The notes below the pieces were generated by a model. That model did no database searches, had not been told where the DNA came from, and saw nothing but the letters and a program-made list of their open reading frames with translations. 64,000 nucleotides of DNA, from positions 620,001-684,000 of the forward strand of contig NZ_JACHVC010000013.1 of the NCBI RefSeq assembly GCF_014230145.1, in the 5' to 3' direction. Position numbers and translations under genes: made by a program. Position 1 is the stretch's first letter; every line of letters starts with the position of its first letter. Positions 1-8,394 of this stretch are shown here, one piece after another. The stretch is from Pelagicoccus albus. GTDB lineage: Bacteria; Verrucomicrobiota; Verrucomicrobiia; Opitutales; Opitutaceae.

Positions 1-601
1 CGGAAAAACGAATTGTATTCACGTATCCAAAAACGCCATCCACCTGTTTCGTGCGCAGCATTTGTTCGCGCATGTTCGGTTGGAAGTGAACGATATCGAT
101 ATTGGACGTATCAATCCCCGCCCCTTTGCTAAAGATGGAAAAAAGCTTAAGCGCTCCATCATTTGGAGCTCCCCCTAAGGTGCGGCCGGCCAGATCCTTG
201 GCAGTCTTGATCGGTCCATCCTTCAGCACCGCGATCGTGAACGGTGGCGTGTTGTAGAGCTGATAGACACACACAGGGGCCTCCTCTGGCTTCTGAGCCG
301 CGAGTTGGATCAGCGCGTTCACATCTCCGAAACCAACATCGTAGATACCAGCGACTTTTCCGACCGCAGCGCCGGAACCGTTTCCCTGGTCAATCTGGAT
401 GTCGATCCCCGCTTTCGCGAAATAGCCACGATCCTGGGCGAGAAAGTACCAAGCCTGCGGGCCTTCGTAACGCCAGTTCAGCACCATCTTCAGCTTAGTG
501 TCAGCCGCCTTGAGAATATTCGGAAAACCAAAAAGCGAGGCGGCGGAAGCAACGGCGGTCTTTTGAAGGAAATTTCGTCTCGAAAGCTCGGGGTTAGTCA
601 T
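1..601 (-). CDS. NMT1/THI5-family ABC substrate-binding protein, Tat-exported (partial)
   Basis: This gene runs off the left edge, so only the first 200 residues are visible. The protein opens with a twin-arginine signal (SRRNFLQ at residues 7-13), then a hydrophobic Ala/Ser-rich stretch, so it should be exported folded. The mature part (LNWRYEGPQAWYFLAQDRGYF, then a GxxDVGFGD element) is typical of NMT1/THI5-like periplasmic binding proteins, which bind pyrimidines, sulfonates or other small aromatic-like solutes for an ABC importer. The start is the ATG at 601-599. It differs from the lipoprotein-type binding proteins further right in using a Tat signal. No permease or ATPase is visible beside it; these may lie beyond the edge. 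The ligand is unknown. Confidence 0.85.
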   Translation of the reverse strand, partial: MTNPELSRRNFLQKTAVASAASLFGFPNILKAADTKLKMVLNWRYEGPQAWYFLAQDRGYFAKAGIDIQIDQGNGSGAAVGKVAGIYDVGFGDVNALIQLAAQKPEEAPVCVYQLYNTPPFTIAVLKDGPIKTAKDLAGRTLGGAPNDGALKLFSIFSKGAGIDTSNIDIVHFQPNMREQMLRTKQVDGVFGYVNTIRFS

Positions 602-714
602 CGTTTTTCTAAGTGAAGTCGACACAGCGCGAAACAGGGTCGGCGAAGTGATTCCGCATTCAGCAAAAGCTGTACCACCTCGGACAGCGCCATGATCGTA
701 TGAATGGCTCAACA

Positions 715-1425
715 TCAGCCGAATTTCTCGGCGATGAACTGAACCATCATGCCCCATGACCGAGAGTCTGTTAGAGCATCGTACTTTGCATGCCCCGGAC
801 GGTTAGCCTTCCGGTCAGTGAAGGCGTGCACCTGTCCACCAAAATGCACTAGCTGCCAATCTGCGTCCACTGCCCGCATCTCGGCCATAAATCCAGCAAC
901 CTCCTCGTCTGGAATCCCCGGATCCTCGGCTCCGTGCAATACCAAGACGCTGGGCTTAATCGTATCTCCCTGCCCCAACGCTAGCGGCGACTTAAGAGTA
1001 CCGTGCAGGGAGACAACTCCCAGAACTGGAGCTGAAATGCGAGCGAGCTCCAATACGCACATACCGCCAAAGCAATATCCCGTTGCGATAACCTTGCTTG
1101 AATCAACCTCCTGCAGAGCGGCCAAGTTCTCCAGGGCAGCCGTAGCCCGTTGGCGAGTCACTTCGCGATCCGCCTTGAGAGGTTTGATCACTTCATAGGC
1201 CTCATCGAAAGTTTCTGGGCGCGTATCTACTCCGTACATATCGACAATCATGACCACGTATCCTAGGGTCGAATACTTTTCTAGCATCTCGTCCCAGTAG
1301 TCGTTGGGACCCCATAAGTTTGGAAAAACGATGAGAGCGGGGCCGGGCTTTTCAGAAAAAGGTGGGATGTAGCAACGGGATTCGAAAGTGATCGACCCGA
1401 CTGAGTAGGTAATCGTTCGGAGCAT
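715..1425 (-). CDS. Dienelactone hydrolase family protein
   Basis: A 236-residue alpha/beta hydrolase of the dienelactone hydrolase (DLH) family, cytosolic with no signal peptide. The nucleophile is a cysteine in GYCFGG (Cys118), as in true DLH rather than in serine esterases. The other probable triad members are Asp168 (in HGAED) and His200 (in GGQVHAF). DLH opens lactone rings late in catechol or chlorocatechol breakdown, but many homologues act on other esters. It lies head-away from the PNPOx-like gene at 1517 and follows on the same strand as the binding protein at 1-601. That would fit a catabolic role for an imported ring compound, but the substrate is inferred only. Confidence 0.85.
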   Translation of the reverse strand: MLRTITYSVGSITFESRCYIPPFSEKPGPALIVFPNLWGPNDYWDEMLEKYSTLGYVVMIVDMYGVDTRPETFDEAYEVIKPLKADREVTRQRATAALENLAALQEVDSSKVIATGYCFGGMCVLELARISAPVLGVVSLHGTLKSPLALGQGDTIKPSVLVLHGAEDPGIPDEEVAGFMAEMRAVDADWQLVHFGGQVHAFTDRKANRPGHAKYDALTDSRSWGMMVQFIAEKFG

Positions 1426-1516
1426 AGGCCCGTCTTAGCAAGAAACCTGCCGAGCAAAGCGGAGTGAACTATCCACTACTGAAGAAAGTGGGCTCACTTT
1501 CTGCTAGGGCCTGCCT

Positions 1517-2104
1517 ATGTCTCTCTCGCTCCTCGACGAGCTTATCCTCGAATTCCAAAGCGCTAAAGACGCGTCAGAACCAAACGCGTTTCTCGGCTCG
1601 CTTGCGACTTGCGATAGTAGCGGACAAGCACGCGTGAGGACAGTCGTTATCCACGAACTCACGGCTAAAGGCCTCCTCCTTGTCGCTAGCGAATTTCATC
1701 AAAAGTGGAGACAACTCTCCGCAAACCCAAAAGCGGAAATCATGCTTTGGTGGCCAAGCCTTGGCCTGCAATACCGGATAACCGGCAAGTGCATTAGCCA
1801 AAGCCCGGATGTAGCCTCAGCTCGTTGGAGCCAACTACCACCTAGCGTTCGCCGACTCGACCTTGCCTACGGGGACGGCTTCATCCCCGGCCAAGCGATC
1901 GAGAGCATCGAGAAAGTTTCCGAAACCGTAGCCGAACGAAGCGAAGGCAAATCCATAGAAACTACGCCTAGCCACGTCCGAGCCATTCTTTTCGAACCCG
2001 AAGAAATAGAACGGCTGAAAACATCGCCCTCAGATCGCCAACACGACCGTCGCCGAGCAACCCTAATAGACGGCCAATGGCACTGTCAGCAACTCGTCCC
2101 CTGA
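1517..2104 (+). CDS. Pyridoxamine 5'-phosphate oxidase-like FMN protein
   Basis: 195 residues with the split-barrel fold pattern of pyridoxamine-phosphate oxidases. The N-terminal half has the usual order: a strand with AFLGSLATCDSSGQARVRTVV, then FHQKWRQLSANPKAEIMLWWP, then a RITGKC strand. The C-terminal PdxH dimer/PLP-binding signature is not conserved, so this is more likely an FMN-binding PNPOx relative of the alr4036 type than the biosynthetic PdxH. It is followed after 3 bases by the MFS exporter gene, suggesting one transcript. The start ATG is the first in frame after the divergent intergenic region. Substrate unknown. Confidence 0.75.
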   Translation: MSLSLLDELILEFQSAKDASEPNAFLGSLATCDSSGQARVRTVVIHELTAKGLLLVASEFHQKWRQLSANPKAEIMLWWPSLGLQYRITGKCISQSPDVASARWSQLPPSVRRLDLAYGDGFIPGQAIESIEKVSETVAERSEGKSIETTPSHVRAILFEPEEIERLKTSPSDRQHDRRRATLIDGQWHCQQLVP

Positions 2105-2107
2105 ACC

Positions 2108-3391
2108 ATGAACGAGACTGACATTCCTCCACAGTCTGATCCCCAGAATGCTGCCAAGCCACCGGCTCCTTGGCGACAGCTCACCGTGATCGGATTTACC
2201 TTTTGGCTAAACTACCTAGCCTACGGGCTAATAATACCACTCATCCCCACCATGATGGCGTATTATTTGGCCGAATACAGTATTCCCTCTGTTCTGATGG
2301 GAGGCGTAGCAGCCACTATATACGGATTATCCCAGGTTTTCCTAGGCCCGGTATGGGGAGCATTCTCGGATCATAAGGGCCGTAAACCGATCCTTCTTTG
2401 GTCGCTTTGGATTCAGCTTGCCGCCCAGATCCTCTGGATATTTAGCGACACGATTTGGCTCTTCCTCTTGGTTCGGGCTTTTACAGGGATCACTTCCGGT
2501 AACATGTCGATTACTTCGGCGGCGATCAGCGACTCTACCAGCCGTCACCACCGCATGTTGGGAATGAACGTTTTGGCGATGGGTTTCGCCCTTGGTTCGA
2601 CGCTCTCTCCCCTGATCGGAGGTCTGTTGGTTAAAGTAAATCCGCTCGATTATGTGCCTTACCTGCGAGACTACGGGGTGAATCCTTTTTCCTTCGTAGC
2701 TTTTGGTTCTATGATGTTCTGCGTGTTAAACCTGTGGATGGTGCGTTTTCTCTTTAGAGAATCCCATCCTCGTGAGGCTCGTACCCAAGTTTTGGATGTA
2801 AGCGTCAAAACCATACTGGGACGCCTCCACCGGGTGCCAGAAAAGGCAATGAATCAACTCAACTTTGTTTTCTTCATCTTCGTATTCGCCTATGCCGCGG
2901 TGCAATTCAACCTATCGTTTCTGGCCCTAAACCGCTACGACTGGACTCCGAGCAAAACCAGTCTGCTCTACGCGGCATCGGGTGTTTTCCAATTGATCAG
3001 CCAATCGTTCATCCTGCCTCGTTTATCGAAGTACATGGATGAAAGGCAATGTAGCTTCATCGGTTTCGTATTGGCCGCTCTGGGAGTGGCAATCATGGCC
3101 AGCCCCCTTCCTTCATATGGACTGGTTACCGGGCTCATCTTTCTAGCAACTGGAGCAGGACTCGTCTTTCCCGCCTTATCGAGTCTGGCATCACTGTACG
3201 CCCCCCACGACCGCCAAGGGGAATATCTAGGGCTCTTTCGGGCCCGAGCCGCGATGGGCAGCGGATTTGGCCCCATCGCCTTAGGGAGCGTATTCGCTTT
3301 TACAGGACCGATCGTGGCCTTTGGAGCATTCAGCGTCCTGTACCTATTCGCCTTTTCTCTGGCACGTCGACTTCCTGAACCCAAGGGGTAG
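2108..3391 (+). CDS. MFS transporter (TetA/multidrug-type)
   Basis: 427 residues with about 12 predicted membrane segments. The major facilitator motif A is clear between helices 2 and 3 (GPVWGAFSDHKGRKPI), placing the protein with the DHA1/TetA-like proton antiporters. The N-terminus is a short polar tail, then the first helix (LTVIGFTFWLNYLAYGLII). It probably exports a drug-like or metabolic compound across the inner membrane. The gene starts 3 bases after the PNPOx-like gene and is followed by the DUF5069 gene on the same strand. No linked regulator is present, so the transported compound cannot be named. Confidence 0.85.
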   Translation: MNETDIPPQSDPQNAAKPPAPWRQLTVIGFTFWLNYLAYGLIIPLIPTMMAYYLAEYSIPSVLMGGVAATIYGLSQVFLGPVWGAFSDHKGRKPILLWSLWIQLAAQILWIFSDTIWLFLLVRAFTGITSGNMSITSAAISDSTSRHHRMLGMNVLAMGFALGSTLSPLIGGLLVKVNPLDYVPYLRDYGVNPFSFVAFGSMMFCVLNLWMVRFLFRESHPREARTQVLDVSVKTILGRLHRVPEKAMNQLNFVFFIFVFAYAAVQFNLSFLALNRYDWTPSKTSLLYAASGVFQLISQSFILPRLSKYMDERQCSFIGFVLAALGVAIMASPLPSYGLVTGLIFLATGAGLVFPALSSLASLYAPHDRQGEYLGLFRARAAMGSGFGPIALGSVFAFTGPIVAFGAFSVLYLFAFSLARRLPEPKG

Positions 3392-3421
3392 GCAAAACCG
3401 AATTTCCCCATTTCTAATATC

Positions 3422-3874
3422 ATGACCAACTACTCAAGCCCAGACCTGACCCAACAACCTCCGCGAAGCCCTCGCGTCCGACTTGGAGGCTTCGCGATCC
3501 TCCCACGTGTGATTGACAAATGTCGTGCCGTGTTGGCTGGAACCAACGGCGACTACAATTACGCCTGCGCCTTAGACCAGCATTTCTTCACATTTACCAA
3601 AATCGATCCCGAGGCGATGAAAGCTGAAATCGCTGCGGGCAAGGGAGATGGTGAGATTCTCGCTTGGGTAATGGAAAATCTGGGACGCGACCTAAGCCTA
3701 CCTGACATTTTGGCTTGGTCGGCTTACCACCAGAGCCGATCTCCGGACAATCCCACATACCGAGCCAAATTCAACAAGATGCACGAAACGCTGGCCCCGG
3801 ATCGCACTGATATTGTGACGTCCTTCGATATGCTCGACCTCGACGACTATGTATCCTTTGGCGGCAAAGCTTAG
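3422..3874 (+). CDS. DUF5069 domain-containing protein
   Basis: A 150-residue soluble protein matching the DUF5069 family pattern: an opening SPRVRLGGFAILPRVIDKCRA segment, a central YNYACALDQHFFTFTKID segment and a C-terminal DMLDLDDYVSFGGKA tail. The family is small, common in Verrucomicrobiota and Planctomycetota, and has no assigned function. The last 26 bases overlap the start of the sulfatase gene in another frame, so the two are probably co-transcribed. Nothing in the sequence points to a catalytic site. Confidence 0.85.
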   Translation: MTNYSSPDLTQQPPRSPRVRLGGFAILPRVIDKCRAVLAGTNGDYNYACALDQHFFTFTKIDPEAMKAEIAAGKGDGEILAWVMENLGRDLSLPDILAWSAYHQSRSPDNPTYRAKFNKMHETLAPDRTDIVTSFDMLDLDDYVSFGGKA

Positions 3875-5315
3875 CATTCTTTTCCTTTTGGGTTTGGCCT
3901 GCCTAAACGCGGCCAGCGAACAACCCAACATTGTCCTCATCATGGCGGACGACCATGGACGCTGGGCAACTGGGACCTATGGAGATTCGCGTATCCGAAC
4001 TCCAAATATGGATCAGCTCGCCGCAGAGGGAGTGAGATTTGACGCGGCGATTTCGCCAGCCCCAGTTTGCTCCCCTTCCCGAGCGAGCTTCTTCACAGGC
4101 CGCATTCCGTCGCAGCACGGCGTACACGACTTTTTGTCGGAAGATGAGCCTTTTGATAAAAAAGGAAGGCTCGATGGAGAAACGCTTTTGTCCGAGAAGT
4201 TGAAGAAAGCGGGCTACAAAACGGGCCTTTTTGGCAAATGGCACGCAGATGGTGAAGGTTGGAAGCCGGTACGTGGTTTCGACAAATGGCTTAGCTATGA
4301 CCTGCGAGCAATGGATTGGATAACTCAGTACGCCCATAGCGGGACAGTCCACTATTCGGTCGATGGAGAGGCGGTAAGCAAAACCGGTATGCAAGCCTGG
4401 TTCCTAACCGAGTCCGCCCTCGAATTCATAGACAGCGCGGAGGGGGCTCCCTTCTTCACATGCCTCACCTACGTCGAGCCTCATTTTCCCTTCGAAGGGC
4501 TTCCGGAGAGAACGGTTTCCTATTACCGCGATTTCGCTTCGGAACTGCTTCCCTATGGCGACAATAGCTGGACCAATCGCTCAAATAAAAAGACGGGCGA
4601 CACCCCTCAACACGAAGAGTGGGTCGCTCAATACCTCGCCGCCGTCACCCTGCTCGACGAGCAAATCGGTCGGCTCCAAGATGGTCTGCAAGCGAGAGGA
4701 CTGCTCGAAAACACGATTATCATCTACGTTTCCGACCATGGACACATGACCGGACAATATGGTCTGTATGGGAAGGCTAATGGAAGTCTGCCCCTGAACC
4801 TCACGGAAGAGACCCTCTCAATTCCGCTTATAATTTCCGGGCCCAGAGAATGGATACGGCCTGCCCAGGTGAGATCCGAATTCGTCAACCTTTGTGATCT
4901 TCACGAAACTATCGTCGATTTGGCCGGCAGCGATGAAACTCCCAAAGGTCCGGGCAAAGCATTGACTCCGCTCTTGCAAGGCGAACGTGTAAGAGAATGG
5001 CGACAACGTCAATTTGCAGAGTACGGCAACGCTCGCATGATTAGCGACGGACGCTGGAAGTTGGTCAGGTACTACGCTGAAGATCCAGCATCGGCACCGG
5101 TCGACCATTGGTTCGATCTTTCAAATCCAAGAAAGGAACGCGTTCCCAGCATTGGCCCCCACCAAGAGGCAAAAGAAGATTTCGTATCGCAACTAGAAAC
5201 TTACTTCACACGCTGGGAAGAGCCGGGCAAAAGTGGTCGACAGGTCTGGTCCCTACCCCGCTTCAACGCTGGCGAGCCATGGACCAAGGAGCCGCTTCCC
5301 ATATCCAGCAACTAA
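3849..5315 (+). CDS. Arylsulfatase A-family sulfatase
   Basis: 488 residues, secreted. The signal peptide (AAKLSILFLLGLACLNAAS) is cleaved near residue 22. The sulfatase signature CSPSRASFFTGR starts at Cys74, the residue oxidised to formylglycine by an anaerobic or aerobic maturase. The calcium-binding Asp pair is in IMADDHGRW (residues 34-35). A second metal-site segment is VSDHGHMTGQYGLYGK. Homologues remove sulfate from marine polysaccharides or aryl sulfates in the periplasm. The start at 3849 is favoured because it gives a proper signal peptide, although it overlaps the DUF5069 gene by 26 bases. The gene ends tail-to-tail with the binding protein at 5312, overlapping by 4 bases. Confidence 0.9.
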   Translation: MYPLAAKLSILFLLGLACLNAASEQPNIVLIMADDHGRWATGTYGDSRIRTPNMDQLAAEGVRFDAAISPAPVCSPSRASFFTGRIPSQHGVHDFLSEDEPFDKKGRLDGETLLSEKLKKAGYKTGLFGKWHADGEGWKPVRGFDKWLSYDLRAMDWITQYAHSGTVHYSVDGEAVSKTGMQAWFLTESALEFIDSAEGAPFFTCLTYVEPHFPFEGLPERTVSYYRDFASELLPYGDNSWTNRSNKKTGDTPQHEEWVAQYLAAVTLLDEQIGRLQDGLQARGLLENTIIIYVSDHGHMTGQYGLYGKANGSLPLNLTEETLSIPLIISGPREWIRPAQVRSEFVNLCDLHETIVDLAGSDETPKGPGKALTPLLQGERVREWRQRQFAEYGNARMISDGRWKLVRYYAEDPASAPVDHWFDLSNPRKERVPSIGPHQEAKEDFVSQLETYFTRWEEPGKSGRQVWSLPRFNAGEPWTKEPLPISSN

Positions 5316-6325
5316 TCTTCTCCGGGGAGAAATGAGGAATCGACGCATTCTTCAAGTGTGAGCTCTTTGGATACAAGGTCTAGGTCCTTCAGGATGTCTA
5401 CGACCTTTCTCATCTTAGCATCTGGCATGGTTCCGTATTGATAATCCAATTCAGGCTCCCCGCGGAGAAAATGCTGGTCCACCAAAACCCCATGGGCGAA
5501 ACGCATGTGATCTTGATCGAGATTGGGATTATAGGAATGGATCGAATCAAAGGCGGGCTGAGGATCATTATCCATAAAATCCAGATAGCCTTCTATGGTG
5601 GCTGCTAAAAATCGGCGAACTGTGTCAGGATTCTTCTCCAAAAATTCGCGATTGGCGAAAAGGACCTGCGGTGGATCGTAACCGGCCTCGTAAAATGGCA
5701 AGGTCCTGGTAGCCACTCCTTCTCTGGCTACGAAATAGGGCTCATTGGTCACGTAGCTTTGCTGGGTAAGCTCAGGGTCGATCATGAATTCGCCATAACC
5801 CCAATTGTAAGGAACAGCCTTGAACTCGATATCGAATTGGCGGCGAAAATAGGCTTCAAAGGTCGAACCCACTGCCAACATGACACGACGACCATCTAAG
5901 TCTGAAAATGTCTTCACCGGGGAATCCTCTCGCACCATAAATGCAGCCGCGTCGTGATACATAAATATCGCGACTGCCACGATAGGTAGGCCCTTGTCCA
6001 CAGCTTGAGCGATGGAATCAAACCGGTTCATACCGATGTCCGCATCGCCAAGCGCCACCTTTTGCATAAACTTGCTTCCGGGTCCGGCGTCCATCAGTTC
6101 CACCTGAACGCCATGCTTCTCGTAGATCCCTTTGGCCATGGCTTGATGAAAACCGCCATGCGATGTTTGGGCATACCAATTCGCCTGCAAACGAACGAGA
6201 GGAAGCGTATCGCTAGTCAACTCTTCCGTCCCATTCTCGGAACATCCCTGCCACAGAGCACCCAGAGCAACTAAGATTATGCCGGAAATAACTGATACGC
6301 TGCGACCATGGATCATCAAAGCCAC
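5312..6325 (-). CDS. NMT1/THI5-like ABC substrate-binding lipoprotein
   Basis: 337 residues with a lipoprotein signal ending in LWQGC (lipid-modified Cys near residue 28). The mature start is LQANWYAQTSHGGFHQAMAKG, and it carries the family segments NEPYFVAREG and YDPPQVLFANRE. These are shared with four other minus-strand lipoproteins in this window (15022, 17903, 18910, 22565), so the five are clear paralogues. Such proteins hand pyrimidine-like or sulfonate-like ligands to an ABC importer at the inner membrane. The gene is divergent from the binding protein at 6380, with 54 bases between them that must hold both promoters. The ligand is unknown. Confidence 0.85.
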   Translation of the reverse strand: MALMIHGRSVSVISGIILVALGALWQGCSENGTEELTSDTLPLVRLQANWYAQTSHGGFHQAMAKGIYEKHGVQVELMDAGPGSKFMQKVALGDADIGMNRFDSIAQAVDKGLPIVAVAIFMYHDAAAFMVREDSPVKTFSDLDGRRVMLAVGSTFEAYFRRQFDIEFKAVPYNWGYGEFMIDPELTQQSYVTNEPYFVAREGVATRTLPFYEAGYDPPQVLFANREFLEKNPDTVRRFLAATIEGYLDFMDNDPQPAFDSIHSYNPNLDQDHMRFAHGVLVDQHFLRGEPELDYQYGTMPDAKMRKVVDILKDLDLVSKELTLEECVDSSFLPGED

Positions 6326-6379
6326 ACGAGCAACAAAAGCGCCAATCCGAGCTGGTAAGCGACCTGCTACAGGCGGCCA

Positions 6380-7540
6380 ATGGATCGTTCCCGCGTTACA
6401 ACAACAGTAGCCACTTTACTCGCCGCTCTCACTCTTTTCGCCTGCCGAGCTTCCAAGGAAAAGACAAACGACAAAGAAGCCTCCACCACTAACCGTCTGG
6501 AGTTTAGCGAAGAGGAGAGTCATCAGAAACTAAAGGACGCATTTTCTTGGGATCGCTACGTATCCAACGACTACCTACCCATCCAGGGGGAGACGGATTT
6601 CTCGAATTTTAAATCGGCAACTGGCCCAACGAAGAAGCTTCGAGTCGCCTTGCCGTGGCTAGTGAACGATCAAGTGCCAGCTCTCTGGTTCGGACTCGCC
6701 CGAGGGTATTTCGAGCAAGAGGGCTTGGATATCGAGGTCGTCCCCGGAGGACCTGGACGGGACAACCTGATCCTGCTGCTCAGCAATCAGGTCGACATAG
6801 CGATCGCATCTTCCACTACCAGCGTTATCCGCATGTTGGCCAGCGACACAGGAGGCGAGGTAGTCGCGGTGGGCGCTTTGCAAAAGGAGTATCCCTACGC
6901 CTACATCGCCATCGATCAAACAATCCCCCAGTCTCAAACTTCGCAGCGGGAGCTTACAGCGGAAGATTTTCGCGGAAAAAAGCTAGGCATGACGCCGGGC
7001 GGCGAGATCTTCTTGTCCTTCGCACTCGAGAAGCTCGGGCTAGAGTCCAGCGATATCGTAGTGAGCAAAGCAGGAACCAGTCTCGTGCCGCTGACCAACG
7101 GCGTCTACGACTACTATACCACCATGGCCGACAACAATCCGAGGAAGCTCGAAGCTATGGGATACCAGAACTGGATGCTTTGGGAATTTCGCAAGCACGG
7201 CTGGGAAGACTATCATAATGTCGTTACCGTTCTGCCGAGTACGCTGCAAAACGATGCTGAGAGCGTACGAGCCTTTTTGCGCGGATTGGATCATAGCTTG
7301 AGAGAGCTTTTGGCTGCAGATAGCTTGAGCGCGGCAAAGGAGATTCATCCCTTGATCGAGGAATCGGGACTTACCGCCGAGCTAATCGCGAGGCGACTGG
7401 ATCTGCAAAGGCCCCTCTCTCTAGCCAAACCAAACGAGGATCTCCTGTTCATGACCGAGGATCGTTGGGTGGAGGCAGCCGCAATTTTGTGGCGACACGG
7501 AGCCATCGATTTACCGGATCAAACTTCGTCGCCCGAGTAG
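6380..7540 (+). CDS. ABC transporter substrate-binding lipoprotein (NMT1-like, divergent subfamily)
   Basis: 386 residues; lipobox LFAC at about residue 22. The core pattern VALPWLVNDQVPALWFGLARGYFEQEGLDIEV marks an NMT1/SsuA-like periplasmic binding protein. It lacks the WYAQPE..GGF signature of the five minus-strand paralogues and has an extra N-terminal region of about 70 residues before the binding fold. It begins a plus-strand run and is followed 41 bases later by the only ABC permease in the region, so it is the best candidate for that permease's cognate binding protein. Substrate unknown; sulfonate, nitrate-like or aromatic ligands are all possible. Confidence 0.8.
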   Translation: MDRSRVTTTVATLLAALTLFACRASKEKTNDKEASTTNRLEFSEEESHQKLKDAFSWDRYVSNDYLPIQGETDFSNFKSATGPTKKLRVALPWLVNDQVPALWFGLARGYFEQEGLDIEVVPGGPGRDNLILLLSNQVDIAIASSTTSVIRMLASDTGGEVVAVGALQKEYPYAYIAIDQTIPQSQTSQRELTAEDFRGKKLGMTPGGEIFLSFALEKLGLESSDIVVSKAGTSLVPLTNGVYDYYTTMADNNPRKLEAMGYQNWMLWEFRKHGWEDYHNVVTVLPSTLQNDAESVRAFLRGLDHSLRELLAADSLSAAKEIHPLIEESGLTAELIARRLDLQRPLSLAKPNEDLLFMTEDRWVEAAAILWRHGAIDLPDQTSSPE

Positions 7541-7581
7541 AGGCAAGTTGGCAACTCTTTTGCTAGTAGCGGAACCGAACA

Positions 7582-8370
7582 ATGCAAAAACGCCTACTCA
7601 ATTGGATGCTGCCTGTAGCCGGCGGACTTATACTCTATCTCATTTGGATTCTCTTCAAAGTCATCGGAGGGCAAGAGGATTGGATTCTTCCCTGGCCGGG
7701 ACAGATTTTGGCCGCGATTGGAGAGGAATTTAGTATCCTAATGGGTGCAGCCATTCAGACGGGAGCTTCCGCTCTGGTGGGCTTTCTGTTTTCCATCGTA
7801 GTTGGCATCGGCTTAAGCGTACTCCTTGCATCCGCTCAGTGGGTACGGACGATGTGGTATCCATGGGTGATCTTTTTCCAGATGGTCCCCGTCATCGTAT
7901 TGGCCCCAATCTTCGTACTCTGGTACGGGCAGGGTCTTCCGAGCATCGTAGCGATCACCTTCATGATCACCTTCTTCCCTATCGTCGCAAATACGACCAT
8001 GGGCTTGGTCTCGACTGACAAGAACCTCATAGATCTTTTCACCACGCTCAATGCCTCCACTCAAGCAGAGGTTTTCATGCTCCGCGTTCCTTTCGCCCTG
8101 CCATACTTCCTGACAGGCTTGAAGATCTCCGGTACCCTCGCTCCGATAGGCGCCTTGGTAGGCGACTTCTATGCGGGCGAAGCCTCCGGCGGAAAAGGGG
8201 GTCTTGGCTACCTCGTGGTATCCTACAGCTCGCAGTTAGAGACCGCAGCGCTTTTCGCGACCGCACTGGTGGCTTGCTTGCTTGGTTTCGTCTTCGTCTC
8301 AGGGGTCAATTATCTGCACTGGCTCTTGCTGCACAACTGGCACGAATCCGCCATCCGACGCGAAACCTAG
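7582..8370 (+). CDS. ABC transporter permease (SsuC/ThiX-like)
   Basis: 262 residues, about six membrane helices. The binding-protein-dependent permease EAA-type loop lies around VPFALPYFLTGLKISGTLAPIGA, the site that contacts the ATPase. It belongs to the nitrate/sulfonate/taurine/pyrimidine permease family. It is the only permease among seven binding-protein genes. The matching ATPase is probably the separate minus-strand gene at 17085, about 9 kb away. It sits between the binding protein at 6380 and the first FAD-linked oxidase at 8395 (24-base gap), which suggests that uptake and oxidation are transcribed together. Confidence 0.88.
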   Translation: MQKRLLNWMLPVAGGLILYLIWILFKVIGGQEDWILPWPGQILAAIGEEFSILMGAAIQTGASALVGFLFSIVVGIGLSVLLASAQWVRTMWYPWVIFFQMVPVIVLAPIFVLWYGQGLPSIVAITFMITFFPIVANTTMGLVSTDKNLIDLFTTLNASTQAEVFMLRVPFALPYFLTGLKISGTLAPIGALVGDFYAGEASGGKGGLGYLVVSYSSQLETAALFATALVACLLGFVFVSGVNYLHWLLLHNWHESAIRRET

Positions 8371-8394
8371 CCACCAATCTTCCTTCCTCCTCTA